NCBI GenBank assembly: GCA_020137815.1
Contig: CM035360.1
Coordinates: 936,577-1,000,576, forward strand
Length of the DNA: 64,000 nucleotides
From: Hormiphora californensis
Taxonomy: Eukaryota; Ctenophora; Tentaculata; Cydippida; Pleurobrachiidae
Direction: 5' to 3'
Made by a program: the position numbers and the translations under genes. Under the pieces are notes generated by a model. That model was not told the DNA's origin and did no database searches. It saw nothing but the letters and a program-made list of their open reading frames with translations. This document shows, piece by piece, positions 21,627-61,505 of this stretch (its first letter is position 1; every line of letters begins with the position of its first letter).

Positions 21627-22090
21627 ACAGAGAGTCGATGGATTGCTAGAATGACCTTATATCATCGGGGAGGACATCTGAGAGAGACTGTAAATTGACT
21701 TACTTACTTGGAGAGAGAGAAAATATTTTAAGTCTATACTAGGTGAATTGTATGTTATTAGAATGCTCGCTCAAAAGGCGAAATACACGAGTAATGTGAA
21801 ATGTTTATTTTATTATACTGTTTTATAACCGATTACTTTATATACCAACTTGATTTGAATTAATTCTGTCTACATCACACCACCTTTCAACTAACGGACT
21901 GAAATACCAAAAGATCAATTAAAGCCCAATTAAAGCCCAACTAAAGCCCAATTAAAGCCCAATTAAAGCCCAACTAAAGCCCAATTAAAGACCAATTAAA
22001 GCCCAATTAAAGCCCAATTAAAGCCCAATTAAAGCCCAATTAAAGCCCAACTAAAGCCCAATTAAAGACCAATTAAAGCACCAAACTTAC
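21627..22090. repeat. AATTAAAGCCC minisatellite between convergent genes
   Basis: About 14 units of an 11-bp AATTAAAGCCC/AACTAAAGCCC repeat occupy about 21916-22078. The preceding 290 bases should be the 3' UTR of the Ig-domain gene. The expected last PITHD1 exon (minus strand) was not found here. Confidence 0.85.
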
Positions 22091-23296
22091 CTCAGAAAAC
22101 TCTCCCCGAAGTCCAATGTAGCAAATTTGTGTTTCATCCGCACCAAAGTTCTTATCAAAATATAGCGATAAACTTTCACAGTTATTGAATTTCGCAACAC
22201 TGAAAAAGATAAACTTTCACAGTTATTGAATTTCGCAACACTGAAAAAGAGGAAATGTATCATTATCAAGTCCCAGTAAAAACAAACTAGGGCAATGGAA
22301 TAGACTGGTAAAACTCAGGACGCAAGTATTCTCCCTGGTCCGGACAAGTCAATACTTTAACGGGAAGGCAAATGCAGCTGACACTAACCGGGTTTGGTAC
22401 TCCAGAACCGCATCTTTATCATCCTGAAGATCAAACTCCTGATCTGCACACCTCCCTCCATCATCAAATGTCATAGGGGCGGAGTTCTTAAACCTGCAAA
22501 AAGAAAAAGTTCTACCCTAATTCTCTGTGTCCCGGCCAGGGTTTCTACGTTTCTGTCGTGGTTCCATCAAAATACTAACACATTTTAGTAACTCTCTCCA
22601 CCACTTCTCAGTTCTACTAAAGTCATTTAAACCCCCCGCTCCCCCACTACTTACACTTCCTACAATGCACACCCCTAATCCCCCACAACTCACACCTTCA
22701 GGTGAGAAGGGCTGGTTTCACCTCCTCCCCCTACTACTCACACCCCTACTCACACCCTCCTCCCCTCTACTCACACCTTCAGGTGAGAAGGGCTGGTTTC
22801 ACCTCCTCCTCCCACTACAATGATTCCCTTCAACTTGACACTACCAGTGAAGGAAAAGTTAAACATCAGCTCTTCATCTGCGTCACTATCAACAAACTGA
22901 GTGGGTTATCGGATTTTAGGCACTTTTATTTTTAGGATTTTAGGGATCGTATTTTAGGGATTTTTAGGATCTTTATTCTTTATCGGATTTACGAAGGTAG
23001 AAGAATAAATTTTCCAAAAATATAACCCCAATGAAGTAATGACTAATTATCAAGGTTCAAAGTAACACCATGGCGGGGAGCCAGTTCCCCAATTGGGGGC
23101 CGGTGGGTTGCACTCGTCTACATACCTTGGTTTTGTCCTGTCTTTCCTCCCACGGTTTGAAAACTACGGAACCCTGTCCCTCCTCACTCTCATTCAGACA
23201 CGTTAGCGTGTTCATATCAATCCGTGTATAAAGAGAGAACTCTCTCCCTCGTTCTGGATCATCGTGGTTATGTGCCTCGTCCTTACAGCACGCCAT
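22091..23296 (-). CDS. PITHD1: PITH domain-containing protein 1, last exon missing
   Basis: Four phase-consistent exons on the minus strand: 23296-23126, 22896-22775, 22493-22389, 22199-22091, coding about 169 residues. They read LTCLNESEEGQGSVVFKPWE, then FVDSDADEELMFNFSFTGSV, KLKGIIVVGG, the APMTFDD block and NFGADETQICYIGLRGEF, the PITH fold of PITHD1 (human 211 residues). PITH domains are shared with thioredoxin-like TXNL1, which binds the 26S proteasome; PITHD1 has been tied to proteasome and RUNX1 regulation. The exon 4 donor at 22090 is intact and phase 0, so a final exon of about 40 codons is expected but not visible to the left. Two of its introns carry copies of exon edges. Confidence 0.88.
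22159..22242 (-). repeat. PITHD1: 41-bp duplication of the PITHD1 exon 4 acceptor
   Basis: On the minus strand the unit TTTTTCAGTGTTGCGAAATT and the following bases to TTTATC occur twice, exon-like starts at 22240 and 22199. Only the lower copy continues as exon 4 (DKNFGADETQ). Confidence 0.9.
22684..22808 (-). repeat. PITHD1: 81-bp duplication of the PITHD1 exon 2 donor
   Basis: The end of exon 2 with its donor (CACCTGAAGGTGTGAG on the minus strand) recurs 81 bp further into the intron, so both copies include the last ~30 exon bases plus GTGTGAG. The exon-proximal copy is at 22771-22806, the intronic one at 22690-22725. Confidence 0.85.
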
Positions 23297-30025
<6,729 letters not shown>

Positions 30026-30151
30026 TCAAAATTAATGTGTAAGAAATGCTCTGTGATTAAAAATGTAGTTTTCAAAAATGTTTGCTTTCGTTGAAACCAA
30101 AACACAAAACAGGATTGACTGATGAAATAATTATAATATAATATATATATA

Positions 30152-33100
30152 CCTCGACCAAAACGCGGAGTTTTTACGTCAGCCGACCCGAAACCGGATT
30201 AAATTTTGCCACCCGCTGGTCTCAGGGCCTCCAAATATGTCAAAATATGTCTGAATTGTCATTTGGGGTCATTTAGACCTTTTAATTACATGTAATTACC
30301 CTTTAATTACATGTAATTACATTTTAATTACATGTAATTACTTCCAATTACATTCCAATTACTTCAGCACCTCGAGAGCTTTCGAACGCACCCTAGAACA
30401 CCTTTCTACTCCATCTAATTGCCGAGTTCTGTATACCCCTTATTTTGACTGTTTTTCGCGTCCTACCCCTTATAGGTTTGGGTATGGCCATCGCCACACC
30501 CCCTATACGTCGCGGGACCTCGAGACCTTTCCAACGAGCCATAGAACACCTCTCTACTACTTCAGGGGGCTTCAAAACTTTCACTCTAAAAATATCTATG
30601 GTTATGGTTTATGGTTTATGGTTTACCTCGACCAAAACGCGGAGTTTTTACGTCAGCCGACCCGAAACCTGATTAAATTTGGCCACCCGCTGGTCTCAGA
30701 GCCTCCAAATATGTCAAAATATGTCTAAATTGTCATTTGGGGTCATTTAGACCTTTTAATTACATGTAATTACCCTTTAATTACATGTAATTACATTTTA
30801 GTGAGGAAGTTTTGTTTTCTCCTTCCGGCTGGACAAATGAGTAGACGTAGATTTTATTGTAGAATAACGCTATCAATTTCGGCGCACAGCACCATCTTCA
30901 GGCTATAATATACGGAATATACATGTTAGAAAAACTGTACACATACCAATCGTAAAATAAAAATTACTGGAAAATTCTAAAGCTAAGCTAATTTAGTGAA
31001 ATAGTAAAAAGTTGAAAAACTACACGCGGGACTGGAAAAATTATAAAACAAAAAGTAAAGACTAGGAAATAAACGGGGTTTAAATAGTAAAGAAATAAGA
31101 TCAGATAGTGAAATAAGATAGGAATCACGCGACTGCTCAAAAAAGATATCTAGCTAAAAATACTCAATGACCAATATGGCCGTTAGAAAATACTAAAAAC
31201 GGATAATATTAAGAAATAAGGAATCTAGATAGATCAGTCAACTCTTCTTTTAAATTAATAGTAGGCTTCTCTCTGTTAATATAATATGCTTCTATAATCT
31301 TTCTATATAAGATACGTGACTCTGTTGTAATAATCTCAAAAATCAAATCAGGTACTGTCTTATTATGAAACTGTTTATAGTGCACTGCGAGTGCCATCTC
31401 CGAGTAAGATTTCAACGTAGGGGAGGTGGCATACCGGAGATGTTCTCCAAAGCGGTCTTTAGCTGTTCTCCCCGTTTCCCCGATGTAGATCTCTTTACAG
31501 ATGTTACAGGTAATCCGGTATACTGGAGCAGTCACCTGGCAGTTCCTCTCCCCCTCTAGCCGTGGACATATTTTACATGATCTCCCCCCACAGTAAGCTG
31601 CTCCATTGTCAAGGGGCCGTGAGCTACAGAAGATGTTACGTAGCTTGGTACCTGGAGTAAATACTGTTTTAATAGGGAGAGAGCGGCTAGAGATAAACTT
31701 CTGGATCGATAATGAAAATGATTCAGAGATGTAAGGCAGTTTCAAAATAACACAGTCCTCCACCTGCTGCTTCTGACCCTGGTACAAACGACAGCTCTGT
31801 TGTTGTGCGAACTGACGAGGGTTCTGGTACCCATTAGCAATCAGCAGGTTGTCCACTATTCTCAAGGATGCCTCCTCTTGTTCCGAATCTGATGCACTTA
31901 GCCTCGCTGTGGCGTAGAAATTACGGACAGTTTGGATTTTAGTGGAAATAGGGTGGTGACTGTTCGCGTGCAGTGTGATATTCTTGCGAGCCTCCTTGCG
32001 GTAGAAACGCGTCTGCACCTCCCCAGATTCGGTGACCCGGATGTTAGTACCCAAGAAAGGTACAAAGTCATCACCCTCTGGAAAATCAACCTCCCATTTG
32101 ATAAGGTGGTCTGGATCCTGCTCACCTATCTTATCAAAGAAACACACTGCCTCCTCTCTCGTATAACATACGGTACAGGCATCATCAATGTACCGCCCAT
32201 ATAGAATAGGCAAGTACGATACGTCGTAACATCTTCTGTAGCTCACGGCCCCTTGACAATGGAGCAGCTTACTGTGGGGGGAGATCATGTAAAATATGTC
32301 CACGGCTAGAGGGGGAGAGGAACTGCCAGGTGACTGCTCCAGTATACCGGATTACCTGTAACATCTGTAAAGAGATCTACATCGGGGAAACGGGGAGAAC
32401 AGCTAAAGACCGCTTTGGAGAACATCTCCGGTATGCCACCTCCCCTACGTTGAAATCTTACTCGGAGATGGCACTCGCAGTGCACTATAAACAGTTTCAT
32501 AATAAGACAGTACCTGATTTGATTTTTGAGATTATTACAACAGAGTCACGTATCTTATATAGAAAGATTATAGAAGCATATTATATTAACAGAGAGAAGC
32601 CTACTATTAATTTAAAAGAAGAGTTGACTGATCTATCTAGATTCCTTATTTCTTAATATTATCCGTTTTTAGTATTTTCTAACGGCCATATTGGTCATTG
32701 AGTATTTTTAGCTAGATATCTTTTTTGAGCAGTCGCGTGATTCCTATCTTATTTCACTATCTGATCTTATTTCTTTACTATTTAAACCCCGTTTATTTCC
32801 TAGTCTTTACTTTTTGTTTTATAATTTTTCCAGTCCCGCGTGTAGTTTTTCAACTTTTTACTATTTCACTAAATTAGCTTAGCTTTAGAATTTTCCAGTA
32901 ATTTTTATTTTACGATTGGTATGTGTACAGTTTTTCTAACATGTATATTCCGTATATTATAGCCTGAAGATGGTGCTGTGCGCCGAAATTGATAGCGTTA
33001 TTCTACAATAAAATCTACGTCTACTCATTTGTCCAGCCGGAAGGAGAAAACAAAACTTCCTCACTGATATGCGGCTAATAAACAATCAACCGATCCTTAT

Positions 33101-34335
33101 TCTCTAATTACATTTTAATTACATGTAATTACTTCCAATTACATTCCAATTACTTCAGCACCTCAAGAGCTTTCGAACGCACCCTAGAACACCTTTCTAC
33201 TCCTTCTAATTGCCGAGTTCTGTATACCCCTTATTTTGACTGTTTTTCGCGTCCTACCCCTTATAGGTTTGGGTATGGCCATCGCCACACCCCCTATACG
33301 TCGCGGGACCTCGAGACCTTTCCAACGAGCCATAGAACACCTCTCTACTACTTCAGGGGGCTTCAAAACTTTCACTCTAAAAATATCTATGGTTATGGTT
33401 TATGGTTACTCGACCAAAACGCGGAGTTTTTACGTCAGCCGACCCGAAACCGGATTAAATTTGGCCACCCGCTGGTCTCAGGGCCTCCAAATATGTCAAA
33501 ATATGTTTAAATTATCATTCTGGGTTATTTAGACCTTTTAATTACATGTAATTACCCTTTAATTACATGTAATTACATTTTAATTACATGTAATTACTTC
33601 CAATTACATTCCAATTACTTCAGCACCTCGAGAGCTTTCGAACGCACCCTAGAACACCTTTCTACTCCTTCTAATTGCCGAGTTCTGTATACCCCTTATT
33701 TTGACTGTTTTTCGCGTCCTACCCCTTATAAGTTTGGGTATGGCCATCGCCACACCCCCTATACGTCGCGGGACCTCGAGACCTTTCCAACGAGCCATAG
33801 AACACCTCTCTACTACTTCAGGGGGCTTCAAAACTTTCACTCTAAAAATATCTATGGTTATGGTTATGGTTTATGGTTTACCTCGACCAAAACGCGGAGT
33901 TTTTACGTCAGCCGACCCGAAACCGGATTAAATTTTGCCACCCGCTGGTCTCAGGGCCTCCAAATGTGTCAAAATATGTCTGAATTGTCATTTGGGGTCA
34001 TTTAGACCTTTTAATTACATGTAATTACATTTTAATTACATGTAATTACTTCCAATTACATTCCAATTACTTCAGCACCTCGAGAGCTTTCGAACGCACT
34101 CTAGAACACCTTTCTACTCCTTCTAATTGCCGAGTTCTGTATACCCCTTATTTTGACTGTTTTTTCGCGTCCTACCCCTTATAGGTTTGGGTATGGCCAT
34201 CGCCACACCCCCTATACGTCGCGGGACCTCGAGACCTTTCCAACGAGCCATAGAACACCTCTCTACTACTTCAGGGGGCTTCAAAACTTTCACTCTAAAA
34301 ATATCTATGGTTATGGTTTATGGTTTATGGTTATG
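30152..34335. repeat. Satellite-like array of ~470-bp monomers, interrupted by a retroelement
   Basis: Four monomers begin CCTCGACCAAAACGCGGAGT at about 30152, 30626, 33407 and 33882. Each holds an AATTACATGTAATTAC block, a segment starting CACCTCGAGAGCTTTCGAAC, and ends in ATGGTTATGGTTTA. Copies are more than 95% alike by eye. The second is split by the Penelope-like insertion. The near-identical 63- to 98-residue open frames come from repeat periodicity. Confidence 0.9.
30801..33105 (-). mobile_element. Penelope-like retroelement, head-to-head partial copies
   Basis: An insertion into the satellite flanked by a 12-bp duplication AATTACATTTTA (30789-30800 and 33106-33117). The minus copy (30801-32224) has an open frame of 364 codons (31209-32303): the end of a reverse transcriptase palm with YGRYIDDACTVC, then a GIY-YIG endonuclease (CNICKEIYIGETGRTAKDRF). 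RT plus GIY-YIG is diagnostic of Penelope-like elements. A second, plus-strand copy of the 3' 840 bp (32225-33064), including GIY-YIG, is joined head to head, giving a large inverted repeat. The 5' end with most of the RT is missing in both, so it is not autonomous. About 40 bases of unrelated filler precede the right duplication. Confidence 0.92.
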
Positions 34336-34604
34336 GTTTTTTTTCATCTGGTATTAAGGGCCTGTCGGCTCGGCCCCGTTGTTTTAGTTTTAGGGGGGAT
34401 GTTTTAGGGGGGATGGGTTGAGTTTGGGTTATATTCGGGTCGGGGGGCCTTGCCAGGCCCCGAATGGTTTATGGTTTTTTTTCATCTGGTATTAAGGGCC
34501 TGTCGGCTCGGCCCCGTTGTGTTAGTTTTAGGGGGGATGTTTTAGGGGGGATGGGTTGAGTTTGGGTTATATTCGGGTCGGGGGGCCTTGCCAGGCCCCG
34601 AATA
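34320..34604. repeat. 138-bp tandem duplication
   Basis: Two almost perfect copies starting TGGTTTTTTTTCATCTGGTA and ending GGGGCCTTGCCAGGCCCCGAAT, directly after the satellite array. An AT-rich tract follows to 34660. Confidence 0.9.
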
Positions 34605-35537
34605 TATATATATAATAATAATATATATAATATATATAATAATATAATAATATATAATTACCGTAAACTTTACGGCGTAAAGTGAGAGTGGACCGACACA
34701 GAATTAGACAATATTGTTGTCTATATAGATAGTAGAGAATAGTTATCGGAGCATGTTGCCTTTTCCCGCGACCCCTCGAATCTCGATCACGGAGATATTT
34801 TTGCTACAAGGGTGGGGATAAGAGAATAGAAACCCCTCCTTGAATTGTGAAACGTGTTGTAGGGCACACGAGTTAGGTTCCTCGTGTTCGTACATTGTTT
34901 CTTTCTCAGGGTGACTGAGAGTTTGTCAGGATAGGTATTTGATTTGAGAGTGAGTTAGGAGGATACAGATACTCACTGATTCTTTTAGGGAGAATCGATA
35001 TTATTTAGTTACAATAATTATGGAGAGATATTAGGCAAATAGAATTAGAATTTAGAAGATTAGCATTCTCGGGATGGCTGAGCGTGCATCACGTGATCGG
35101 AGAGAGGCGAGACCAGGGAGAGACCATCTCTTTATTGGCTTTGCCGGAACATTGTGAGTCTCATAAGGGGAGAAAAAAGTTGATTGAGGGAGATGAGTTG
35201 TTAGCTATTTGTTGTACTTTCTTGTGTATATAAGGTCAGTGACACATTATTTCAGATAGCTTTCTCCCAGCGTGCCGCTGGGAGAAGCTAGCTGTAGTTT
35301 ATCCGCAACTGGCGGATAAACTGGTTTAAATTACGACGACGATCCCGAGGCGTAGCCGAGGGAGAGGCGGAGGACCTATTTCTATATATATTTATTAAAG
35401 ACCCCCCGACTCCAGGTGAGACTACTACTACTTACAGGAGCACGAGCCAACACAATAACACCTTTGTTTAAGACGTGGTATAAAAACAAAGACAACTGGA
35501 CTCTGCAATAGTTCCATTCGCTTTATTACCAACCACG
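34605..35537. other. Region with two adjacent perfect hairpins, no gene recognised
   Basis: TTCTCCCAGCG-TGC-CGCTGGGAGAA at 35262-35286 and AGTTTATCCGC-AACTG-GCGGATAAACT at 35296-35322 are 11-bp-stem perfect hairpins separated by nine bases, followed by CGTAGCCGAGGGAGAGGCGG. The arrangement suggests one end of an unidentified mobile element. The Ly6-like gene starts at 35538. Confidence 0.45.
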
Positions 35538-36249
35538 ATGTGGACTGAATTTGGTATTTTTCTGTTAGTTATCTGCAGTAGCCTCTTGTGTGAGAAGTGT
35601 AACGAGGCTTACCTCCGTGTGAAGCAAGTAAACGTAAGTTACTAGTGGGCACTAATTGCAGCTATTATTTAATTAATTACATAGTAACTGGGTGATCATT
35701 AGTACTAAGTAACTGTGCAACAAGTCCCCCTCCCTTTGATTATTTGTTAACTCTCTTTTCCAGCCTCGGATCACGCTATCAGAACAGGCGGGTCTATCAA
35801 CCCCTCCCCCTACAGGGCACTGAAACAATATACCCGACCTTCCCTGTTATACCCCCCATTTTAGGGATAAAGCAGACGTTCTATAACCCGTTTATATCTC
35901 CCCATTCCAGGGCACTGTTGGGACAAACCAGACGTTCTATAGTGCATGTGACGGAAGCAGGCATGTACACTGTAATGAGTCATGTGCTTCTGGGAGCTAC
36001 ATATATGGAGATTCTGGGCAGTCCACGGGCCAGTATGATATCAGGGGATACGGAGAAAACCCGATTACCAACTGGATAAATGAACTGCCGGAGTTCCTGA
36101 AGGATATTGTGGACGACTTTGATAAGTTTCAAATAAGTTGTTACTCGGACTTTTGTAATTCGGACATTTCAGGCGCCGGATCTCTCCCTACCAAAGTAGC
36201 TCTTATCCTGTCGGCATTCACTGCAGCCCTACTATATGAAATACACTGA
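35538..36249 (+). CDS. Small Ly6/uPAR-like, probably GPI-anchored protein
   Basis: Two exons, 35538-35633 and 35911-36249, phase 0, 144 residues. Residues 1-18 are a signal peptide (MWTEFGIFLLVICSSLLC), then CEKCNEAY opens the mature chain. Further cysteines occur in FYSACDG, HVHCNESCASG and the terminal CYSDFCN, which resembles the CN ending of three-finger Ly6/uPAR domains. A hydrophobic C-terminus (LILSAFTAALLYEIH) after a small-residue stretch (ISGAGS) fits a GPI-anchor signal. The cysteine count is lower than in classical Ly6 domains, so the family is tentative. The intron carries degraded copies of the exon 2 start. Confidence 0.7.
35764..35948 (+). repeat. Degenerate copies of the Ly6-like exon 2 start
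   Basis: CTACAGGGCACTG at 35811 and TTTTAGGGATAAAGCAGACG then TTCTATAAC at 35860 each resemble parts of the true boundary CCAG|GGCACTGTTGGG and CAAACCAGACGTTCTATAGT (35907-35943). They look like older exon-edge duplicates. Confidence 0.55.
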
Positions 36250-37200
36250 GTTTTAATTATTCTGTAAACCAATATGTTTTTATTTTTGTACATCAACTAT
36301 TTAGACCCCATTGACCATTCTGCACAATAAGGGAACTTGTAGTCAGCGACATCCATCCCTCTCTTCAAACACCTACACCTAACTTACCCCAGTATGTCAG
36401 CAAGACTGGTAAACTCCGCACCGCCCTCTAGAGTCCCCGCTCCCAGTGGTATCTCAGGTTCGTCAGGGCCATCCTTCTTACAACTCGGCTCCTTTAGATC
36501 AACCTCTGGTCTCCTGTTTCTGTAGTTGTCAAAAACAAAGGCATCATTTTCAACAGCCGAATAGAAGCTGCCGACGAGAGAGGAGCGCGTGTGGCGTGTG
36601 CAAAGCTCGAAAATTTGATTCGAGCTGACCTAAGCGTGTACAAAGCTGTGCTAAGCTGTTCGATGACACAAAATCAGTTGGCAAACGCTGCTGGCCCCCG
36701 ATAGGCCTTTTAGTCTGCCGTATGCACTAAATATGCGCCAGGCAGCGCTTTTTAACAAAACGAGAAGAAGTTTTTTTTCATATCAGCAATTCTGAACTTT
36801 AAAAACAAGCACGTTTTCAAAAAACTTAAACATCAAGTCGCGCGCAAAATGGAACACGCAAAATTTTATATAAAAGCGTTGCCGCGCGCTTTGATAATTG
36901 TGCAGTTGCAGTGTTATTTTCCGTAAAATTCCATAAAAAATTTTGTGCACCGTTTCTTTTTCAATTTTTGAACTCATTTTTCCAATCGTTTCGTGTACTC
37001 CATCCGTAAAGCGTGTTCTGAACAGAAAATACACGGGACACAGCCTAGCTTCGCCACTGAATTATGATTTTGAGATAACGACCTTCCTTAACCCCCGTTT
37101 TCAACCGAAAACGGAAAAAGATCGCCAGCTTGATTTTTGTGTTTTTGTCATCCCGCCAACCTTTCATTATTAAAATGTCCAATTAGCTAGGGAATGAGAG
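36250..37200. other. Intergenic, no gene recognised
   Basis: Separates the Ly6-like gene from the SH3 adaptor on the same strand. Contains probable 3' UTR and promoter sequence; the short open frames here match nothing I know. Confidence 0.5.
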
Positions 37201-59622
<22,422 letters not shown>

Positions 59623-59695
59623 TTGGCTGATAACCAGTCACGTGACCTAAATAACGAGTTCCGATTGGTTGTTTACTTAATCCGGTCGGTTCCTG

Positions 59696-59862
59696 ATCCC
59701 TATCCTTGCCGTGTGATTAATAAAAGGTTACCAAATAATCACACTCAGACTGCCCGAAAGAGACGGTCCACAATAGCTGATATAAGAATAGTGGTAAACT
59801 CAGCGGGGAAGAATCACACATATGTAAAGAGGCGTAGTGCCAGTACCAGTGTACGAATATAA
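59696..59862 (+). pseudogene. Orphaned C-terminal tail of the SH3 adaptor
   Basis: After the MITE, the frame that continues from SDPY stays open for about 53 codons to TAA at 59860-59862. It is strongly basic (ARKRRST, YVKRRSASTSVRI). In an allele without the MITE it would be the natural C-terminus. In this allele it is separated by the element's stop codon. Confidence 0.75.
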
Positions 59863-60137
59863 TACAGCATCACATTGATTATAAAAGCACACCGATTTGT
59901 GTTGTAACTTCGAATGATATGATCGATATTGATTTCTGTCCCGTTTTAGAATGTCATCTTATGAACACGTCTGATTACTGTTTCACGTTCCAACAATATA
60001 TGCTGTATCAGCTGTTGTACTTTCTCTCTTGGTTCGGTATTTTCAGCTCTGATCGATAAGTGGCATCAAGTTAAAACACACATGTTAAAACTGGTGCTAA
60101 AACAGGCCTTTATTGTTCATAAAATACCAGTAAGACG

Positions 60138-60173
<36 letters not shown>

Positions 60174-61063
60174 GTAAGACGTCCCTCTCTCTCCAATAGC
60201 TTGCTTACTAGGCACCAATATTGCAGTTCTGCAGTGATCAATAGTTGATTGAATAGCGGTGGTTTACTTCTAACAAGTTGCCTAGCTAGACTATGTTAGA
60301 ACATAACAACTAACAAGTACAACTTCATTCTAGCACTCTTTAGATAACTCTATCATCTATCTCATCCTTGAATCATTGAATCAGCTCTATCATCATCAGT
60401 CTAGAATAAGTTCTATACCAACCGACTGTTTTCGAGTTGGAACCAGCTGCCGCTCACCAATATAATTCACCACTTACCTAATTAACTACTGCCAAGACAC
60501 ACACATGTGTACATTCTGGCACATCTTACCACATTACACGTCTGTGTGTGGGTCAAATAAACCGCAGACACCCTGTACACATGTGCAGCAGGGGGGTGGA
60601 TTGTTTGGATAGCAGCACGTGCAAAAGGAACACGTGGGATGGGACCCTGGAATAATGTGTAATCATGGCATGAATAATGCGGTTAGTTAGCTGTTGGATC
60701 AGTGCACGATTGTTGCGGTTTATACGGTCGGGGAGCTGGTTGAAGTGAGGGGTCTACTCAGTACAGACACAGGAGCTTCGTTAAGAATGAGATATGGTGG
60801 CTCGCAGCTTGGACTAGATAGTATTCCAATACTGCAGATCTAGAATGAAGTGTTACAGGAGTCAGGAGAGAGAGATGAATCACTATCCTGAGTAGTAACA
60901 CACATGTAAACTGCACTTCTATAACCAAGGAGTGTCCCCCAAGGGAGTTCTAAAATATCTCGCAATGTCTACTTTAGTTCTTCTTGTCATTGGCTGACAG
61001 CTTCCAGTATTTCTCCATTCTGTCTGGAGTCTGATCCTCTCTTCCCCTTTCTTTATCCAATCC

Positions 61064-61131
<68 letters not shown>

Positions 61132-61462
61132 CTCTCTCTCTCCTCTCAACGCTCTCTCATCTCTCCCCTCTCTCTCCTCTTTCTAGGCTTCATGATATCA
61201 TTGTACCCCAAATACCTTTCATCTATAGGATCAGAATTCAGAGTTACGCTGACCTCACCTTCCCTTTACCTGCCTTATGATGAATGCTTGTAGAAAGAGC
61301 GCGCGCGAGAGAGACGGCCCTGAGCGAGGCGGGTGCTCTCTCGCTCGTCAGCCTCGCCGGACTGCGCTCTCTCTCTCTCCTCTCTCTCATCTCTCTCTCT
61401 CTACTCTCTCTCTCTATCTCTCTCTTTTCTCTCTCTCCTCTCTCTCACTTTCTCTTCTCTCT

Positions 61463-61505
<43 letters not shown>

